From Desulfobulbus sp. (lineage in GTDB: Bacteria > Desulfobacterota > Desulfobulbia > Desulfobulbales > Desulfobulbaceae): 42,159 nucleotides of DNA. Where the stretch lies: assembly GCF_030824455.1 (NCBI RefSeq), contig NZ_JAVBXR010000092.1, forward strand, positions 1-42,159. Reading direction: 5' to 3'. The notes below the pieces were generated by a model. It saw only the letters and a list, made by a program, of their open reading frames with translations. It did not search any database and had not been told where the DNA came from. Both the position numbers and the translations under genes were made by a program. Below are positions 41,657-42,159 of the stretch, piece after piece (position 1 is the first letter of the stretch; every line of letters starts with the position of its first letter).

Positions 41657-42159
41657 ATGGCTGAGTTGAATACAGAACACATGATCGAAGAGATTCAGAC
41701 CAACATCCAGACAGGAGACGCCCTCAAGGCTCGTTTGGTGTTGGATCATCTTGGCGAGGTCGACAAGAAGACGCAGAATCGTTTGCTCTATGAACTGTCG
41801 CGCGGCGAGATGGCCTTTACCGTCCCCCTGTTGAATTACCTGCTGACCGCGCATCCCGAATTGGCCGCCGGGTTGCCGATCATCCGCGAAACCCTGATTT
41901 CCCATTTAATTGCCTACCCGGACGTTTTGCTCGGTTGTTTGGCCAATCCGGGCATTGCCGACAAGACGGTGATGATCGAGACCGCCGGCGAGCTCAAGTT
42001 TGAGGAGGCCACCCTGGCCCTGATCGAGCTGCTGGGGCAAACCGAGGCAACCACAACCATCAAGCTGATCATCGAAAATCTGGGCTTGATCGGCGACCCC
42101 GAATCGATCAACACCCTGACCGATTACCTCTACGCCGCCGACCGCGATCTGATTATTGC
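41657..42159 (+). CDS. HEAT-like helical repeat protein, N-terminal part (cut by window end)
   Basis: An open frame from the ATG at 41657 to the window edge, at least 167 residues, beginning MAELNTEHMIEEIQTNIQTG. It is almost wholly helical, with repeat-like units such as ARLVLDHLGEVDKKTQNRLL, LLNYLLTAHPELAAG and ALIELLGQTEATTTIKLIIE. The spacing resembles HEAT repeats, which act as protein-binding scaffolds. No signal peptide is seen. It follows the CoA-disulfide-reductase-like gene by 34 bp. The C-terminus, which may carry another domain, is outside the window. Confidence 0.8.
   Translation, partial: MAELNTEHMIEEIQTNIQTGDALKARLVLDHLGEVDKKTQNRLLYELSRGEMAFTVPLLNYLLTAHPELAAGLPIIRETLISHLIAYPDVLLGCLANPGIADKTVMIETAGELKFEEATLALIELLGQTEATTTIKLIIENLGLIGDPESINTLTDYLYAADRDLII

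Overview
This is a 42 kb stretch of chromosomal DNA from a GC-rich, Gram-negative, probably anaerobic bacterium. It has an outer-membrane porin, lipoproteins, a heptose-precursor isomerase, a PEP-CTERM protein and sigma-54 promoters. Gene content fits Desulfobacterota, possibly Desulfobulbales: an adenylate kinase with a Desulfovibrio-like metal-binding LID, a phosphoglycerate-mutase-like homoserine kinase candidate beside hom, a fused cobA-hemD gene, a CoA-disulfide-reductase/rhodanese protein and a deoxyhypusine-synthase-like protein. The lineage is inferred from gene content only; no marker gene was compared.

Layout. 1-5 kb: phosphofructokinase tail and an endonuclease III relative on the plus strand, then a membrane coiled-coil protein with trmJ and rnr on the minus strand. 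5-8 kb: a RelA/SpoT homologue facing aat. 8-9.4 kb: an AT-rich PEP-CTERM gene with a sigma-54 promoter and 0.6 kb of non-coding DNA. 9.4-11.8 kb: an AAA/SPOR membrane ATPase and ispH. 11.8-16.2 kb: a compact minus-strand cluster (HEAT protein, DinG-type helicase, polyprenyl synthase, divergent polysaccharide deacetylase). 16.4-18.2 kb: a REC-GAF-histidine kinase. 18.3-22.6 kb: porin, FG-GAP repeat protein and a putative outer-membrane protein. 22.7-27.4 kb: a minus-strand run of gmhA, a deoxyhypusine-synthase-like gene, hemC, cobA-hemD and a bacterial cereblon-type CULT-domain gene, closed by a terminator. 27.4-28.1 kb: adk with its own terminator. 28.5-31.5 kb: hom, the homoserine kinase candidate and a YbgC-type thioesterase. 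31.6 kb: initiator tRNA. 31.7-33.3 kb: structured non-coding DNA, a sigma-54 promoter and two small envelope proteins. 33.5-42.2 kb: a YdiI-type thioesterase, a two-component pair, a large AsmA/YdbH-like protein, a CoA-disulfide-reductase-like protein and the start of a HEAT-like protein.

The most notable items are: a complete-looking CULT domain (four zinc cysteines and the tryptophan cage, with human cereblon spacing) overlapping the 3' end of a tetrapyrrole gene; a long RelA/SpoT protein whose hydrolase residues are intact but whose two key synthetase residues are replaced; two near-consensus sigma-54 promoters, one of them below nested inverted repeats; and an initiator tRNA with C1.U72 in place of the better-known C1.A72. 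No CRISPR array, insertion sequence, prophage or rRNA was found.
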